Source: Ruminococcaceae bacterium UBA1213
Lineage (GTDB): Bacteria; Bacillota; Clostridia; Oscillospirales; Acutalibacteraceae
DNA: 7,820 bases
Assembly (NCBI GenBank): GCA_002309275.1
Contig: DBXL01000099.1
Span: forward strand, 1 to 7,820
Direction of reading: 5' to 3'
A program made the translations under genes and the position numbers. Positions 6,313-7,820 of this stretch are shown here, one piece after another. The notes beneath the pieces are model-generated. The model was not told where the DNA came from. It was given only the letters and a program-made list of their open reading frames with translations, and ran no database searches. Position 1 is the stretch's first letter. Each line of letters starts with the position of its first letter.

Positions 6313-7522
6313 ATCCGACACTCCTTTGATATTCCCTTGCCAATGCGATTCCCTTATTCATATAGTCACTGCCAAAACGTCTGCTTACAATCTCCGCATA
6401 ACTGTTTCCTGACTGCGTTTTCTCTGTCTGATATTCGATAACAGCACGGTATTCCGGAAAATTCTTCAATGCAAAATTCTTTATATCATCAAGAACTTTT
6501 TCGGCTCTGCGTTTTATCTCATCATTTCCAAAAATGGCAGCTGCTTTTATATCATTGACAGCTTTTATTTGTTCCGTACCCGTCAATTCATGCTCCGGCA
6601 GGGAAACAAGATACAGCATAAGCAAATGGATAAATTGTATATCCTCTGTAAAAATACCTGTGGGTGAAAGGGGATTGACATCTATCACTCTCAGTTCAAT
6701 ATGATTGACACCATTTTGAGCAAGGGCTTCCAGACTGTTTGCACCTCTCGGCTTTATCCTGACAGGATAATATAACTCCGAAACAGAACGTAAATTTCCG
6801 TCATTGATATATTTTTGAATGCTGTCTGTATAACTTTGTAAATCGCTGTAATCAAGTATCGGTATAAAATAATTCCAATATCCCCTTTCCGAACAGCGTA
6901 TGGAAGAATACATATTGCTTTGTGTTCCTACGGTATCATCAGAAATCGGACTTGCTGCCGTCAGATAGACCACAAGCCATGCATATTCTACCAGTCTTGC
7001 CGCAAGTGTAAGATAAAAATGATTTTTGAAGTCAGCAAAATAATGATAGTTGCTTTGTTCAAAAGCAGCCTTAACAAGCTCCTGCGTAAAGGAAAAATTC
7101 AGGTGTATTCCTGAAAAAAGCATCTTGATTTTACCATACTTTTGGGCAAGATAACGCCTGTATATAGATTTGTTCCGTAAACTGCCCGTGTACTCTGCAA
7201 CGGGTATTTCATCTTCACCGCTGATTTTCGGCGGATTGGAAAAACACCACAAAAATTCTTCATTCTCTTTCAGCTTGGCATTGACAAACTTCTGCAATTC
7301 CACAAGCTGTTCATTCACCTGTTCAGGCTCACGGAATACATCACTGATAAATTCTATCTGATTTTCGCAAAAATCACGGTCAATATTTCTATGGCTTTCA
7401 AAAGGATGAGGAGTCTGTGCAAGTCTTCCGTCCGCACTTACACGCAAACTTTCCCTTTCAATTCCAAATTCTGCCTGTGAAAGATATTTTCTGACAGTGT
7501 TATTATTTATATCTAAAAGCAT
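6305..7522 (-). CDS. gshA: Glutamate-cysteine ligase, GshA type (proteobacterial/GshF N-terminal class)
   Basis: A 405-residue ligase making gamma-glutamylcysteine from glutamate, cysteine and ATP. Class-specific motifs run in order: GIERESLRV (20-28), DFCENQIEFIS (50-60), SGIHLNFSF (137-145), IRCSERGYWN (208-217), YYPVRIKPRG (251-260) and IELRVIDVNPLSPTGI (275-290). The last closely resembles E. coli GshA. It is shorter than E. coli GshA (518 aa) and lacks the ATP-grasp half of bifunctional GshF, so it does not make glutathione alone. I chose ATG at 7522, preceded by GGGGATGAG. The frame stays open upstream to 7687, but that would run through the promoter and operator, and the extension is unlike the family. 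No gshB is visible. First gene of the operon gshA - amidotransferase - GCS2 ligase. Confidence 0.93.
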   Translation of the reverse strand: MLLDINNNTVRKYLSQAEFGIERESLRVSADGRLAQTPHPFESHRNIDRDFCENQIEFISDVFREPEQVNEQLVELQKFVNAKLKENEEFLWCFSNPPKISGEDEIPVAEYTGSLRNKSIYRRYLAQKYGKIKMLFSGIHLNFSFTQELVKAAFEQSNYHYFADFKNHFYLTLAARLVEYAWLVVYLTAASPISDDTVGTQSNMYSSIRCSERGYWNYFIPILDYSDLQSYTDSIQKYINDGNLRSVSELYYPVRIKPRGANSLEALAQNGVNHIELRVIDVNPLSPTGIFTEDIQFIHLLMLYLVSLPEHELTGTEQIKAVNDIKAAAIFGNDEIKRRAEKVLDDIKNFALKNFPEYRAVIEYQTEKTQSGNSYAEIVSRRFGSDYMNKGIALAREYQRSVGYV

Positions 7523-7564
7523 GAACTCATCCCCATTTATAACATATATAACAGATAGATATGA

Positions 7565-7581
7565 TATGTTTATTAAACATA
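7565..7581. repeat. Small perfect palindrome in the gshA leader
   Basis: TATGTTTA-T-TAAACATA, 8-bp arms with a one-base centre, directly abutting and sharing its end with the larger operator. It lies in the predicted 5' untranslated region. It could be a second protein-binding site, or chance in AT-rich DNA. Confidence 0.4.
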
Positions 7582-7609
7582 ATAGCCTATCTATTTGATA
7601 GGCTATTAT
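7579..7609. promoter_or_regulatory. Perfect palindromic operator overlapping the gshA -10 and start site
   Basis: ATAATAGCCTATC - TATTT - GATAGGCTATTAT: 13-bp perfect arms with a 5-base spacer. The right arm contains most of the -10 box on the minus strand and the palindrome covers the predicted start at about 7598, so a bound dimer would block RNA polymerase. The core matches the site downstream of the cysK promoter (15 of 17). As a hairpin it has no following T-run on either strand, which argues against a terminator. Confidence 0.78.
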
Positions 7610-7633
7610 ATCATATTTTATTTTATGTGTCAA
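7605..7633 (-). promoter_or_regulatory. Consensus sigma-A promoter of the gshA operon
   Basis: The minus strand has perfect TTGACA (7633-7628), a 17-base spacer and perfect TATAAT (7610-7605). Predicted start is near 7598, giving about 75 bases of leader before the ATG at 7522. Such a full-consensus promoter would be strong, consistent with the need for the overlapping operator. Confidence 0.88.
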
Positions 7634-7677
7634 TATCATAATTTTATTATAGAAATAAAAAATCATCTCCTGCGTAA

Positions 7678-7728
7678 AATAAAACAATCGGCAAAAATGA
7701 TTTTGTCATTTCTGCCGATTGTTTTATT
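7678..7728 (-). terminator. Long terminator-like hairpin between tRNA and gshA promoter
   Basis: Arms AATAAAACAATCGGCA / TGCCGATTGTTTTATT (16 bp) continue inward through one further pair into AAATGA/TCATTT around a loop. That inner pair is G-U on the minus strand but A-C on the plus strand. A TTTTATTTTA run follows on the minus strand. It probably backs up the tRNA terminator and insulates the gshA promoter; it could also act in the plus direction. Confidence 0.75.
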
Positions 7729-7745
7729 AAATCATAAATCAAAAC

Positions 7746-7774
7746 AAAAAAGCCCTGCACATCTGTACAAGGCT
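7746..7774 (-). terminator. Intrinsic terminator of the tRNA transcript
   Basis: The minus strand has AGCCTTGTAC - AGAT - GTGCAGGGCT, a 10-bp stem with two G-U pairs and a tetraloop, followed by TTTTTT. It lies 17 bases past the tRNA 3' end. Confidence 0.85.
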
Positions 7775-7791
7775 ATGAAATACAGAAAGTA

Positions 7792-7820
7792 TGGACCAAC
7801 AGGGACTCGAACCCCGGACC
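7792..7820 (-). tRNA. tRNA, 3' part only, isotype not determinable
   Basis: The minus strand shows a T-arm of CGGGG - TTCGAGT - CCCTG (7816-7800, one G-U pair) with the invariant TTCRA loop. The acceptor 3' strand TTGGTCC (7799-7793) and discriminator A (7792) follow, then TAC, so CCA is not encoded. The anticodon lies beyond the right edge, so the amino acid cannot be read. The acceptor implies a 5' end near GGACCAA. Confidence 0.85.

Noticed and set aside
7579..7609. Reading the large palindrome as a terminator
   Set aside because: No T-run follows on either strand and it overlaps the -10 box; operator is the better reading.
7523..7687. N-terminal extension of the GshA-type ligase (55 extra residues)
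   Set aside because: The extension reads through a perfect TTGACA-17-TATAAT promoter and a palindromic operator, is hydrophobic low-complexity sequence and has no family match; ATG at 7522 has the ribosome site.
1..7820. CRISPR arrays, insertion sequences, phage or transfer signatures
   Set aside because: No direct-repeat arrays, transposase or integrase motifs, or target-site duplications were seen; the partial tRNA shows no attachment-site repeat within the window.

Overview
The window suggests a low-GC Firmicute, most likely a Clostridia-class gut or rumen anaerobe. The reasons are the AT-rich intergenic DNA, strong AAGGAG/GGAGG ribosome sites, consensus sigma-A promoters, intrinsic terminators, luxS, and the mccA/mccB reverse-transsulfuration gene pair. 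This placement is an inference. Every gene lies on the minus strand, so transcription runs from high to low coordinates. There is no intergenic gap over 300 bases. The whole segment is a thiol (cysteine / gamma-glutamylcysteine) metabolism locus.

In the direction of transcription: (1) At 7792-7820 is the 3' end of a tRNA without an encoded CCA, followed by two tandem hairpins (7746-7774 and 7678-7728). (2) A consensus promoter (7605-7633) with a 13-bp-arm palindromic operator (7579-7609) drives a tightly packed three-gene operon. Its genes are a GshA-type glutamate-cysteine ligase (7522-6305), a class II glutamine amidotransferase of the EgtC/Dug3/YafJ type (6312-5539) and a second, GCS2/EgtA-type glutamate-cysteine ligase (5529-4150). 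The operon ends in a strong terminator (4094-4142). (3) A second promoter (4020-4048), followed by a near-copy of the same operator core (3988-4004), drives cysK (3952-3029). (4) Seventeen bases after the cysK stop is an unannotated 26-codon leader ORF (3011-2931) with a good Shine-Dalgarno and the peptide run SCCMCCCND. It is followed by mutually exclusive antiterminator and terminator hairpins (2951-2863). (5) The attenuator precedes a close-packed operon: SAM-dependent methyltransferase (2841-1930), luxS (1933-1472), mccB (1466-309) and mccA (305 to beyond the left edge).

Together these genes make cysteine from O-acetylserine plus sulfide (CysK). They also salvage it from methionine-derived sulfur: SAM to SAH via a methyltransferase, SAH to homocysteine via a nucleosidase not seen here plus LuxS, then MccA and MccB to cysteine. 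The third operon consumes cysteine to make gamma-glutamylcysteine or a related gamma-glutamyl thiol. Two layers of control are visible: a shared operator at the gshA-like and cysK promoters, and a cysteine-codon leader peptide/attenuator between cysK and the methionine-to-cysteine genes. The leader/attenuator and the double-ligase plus amidotransferase operon are the most interesting features.
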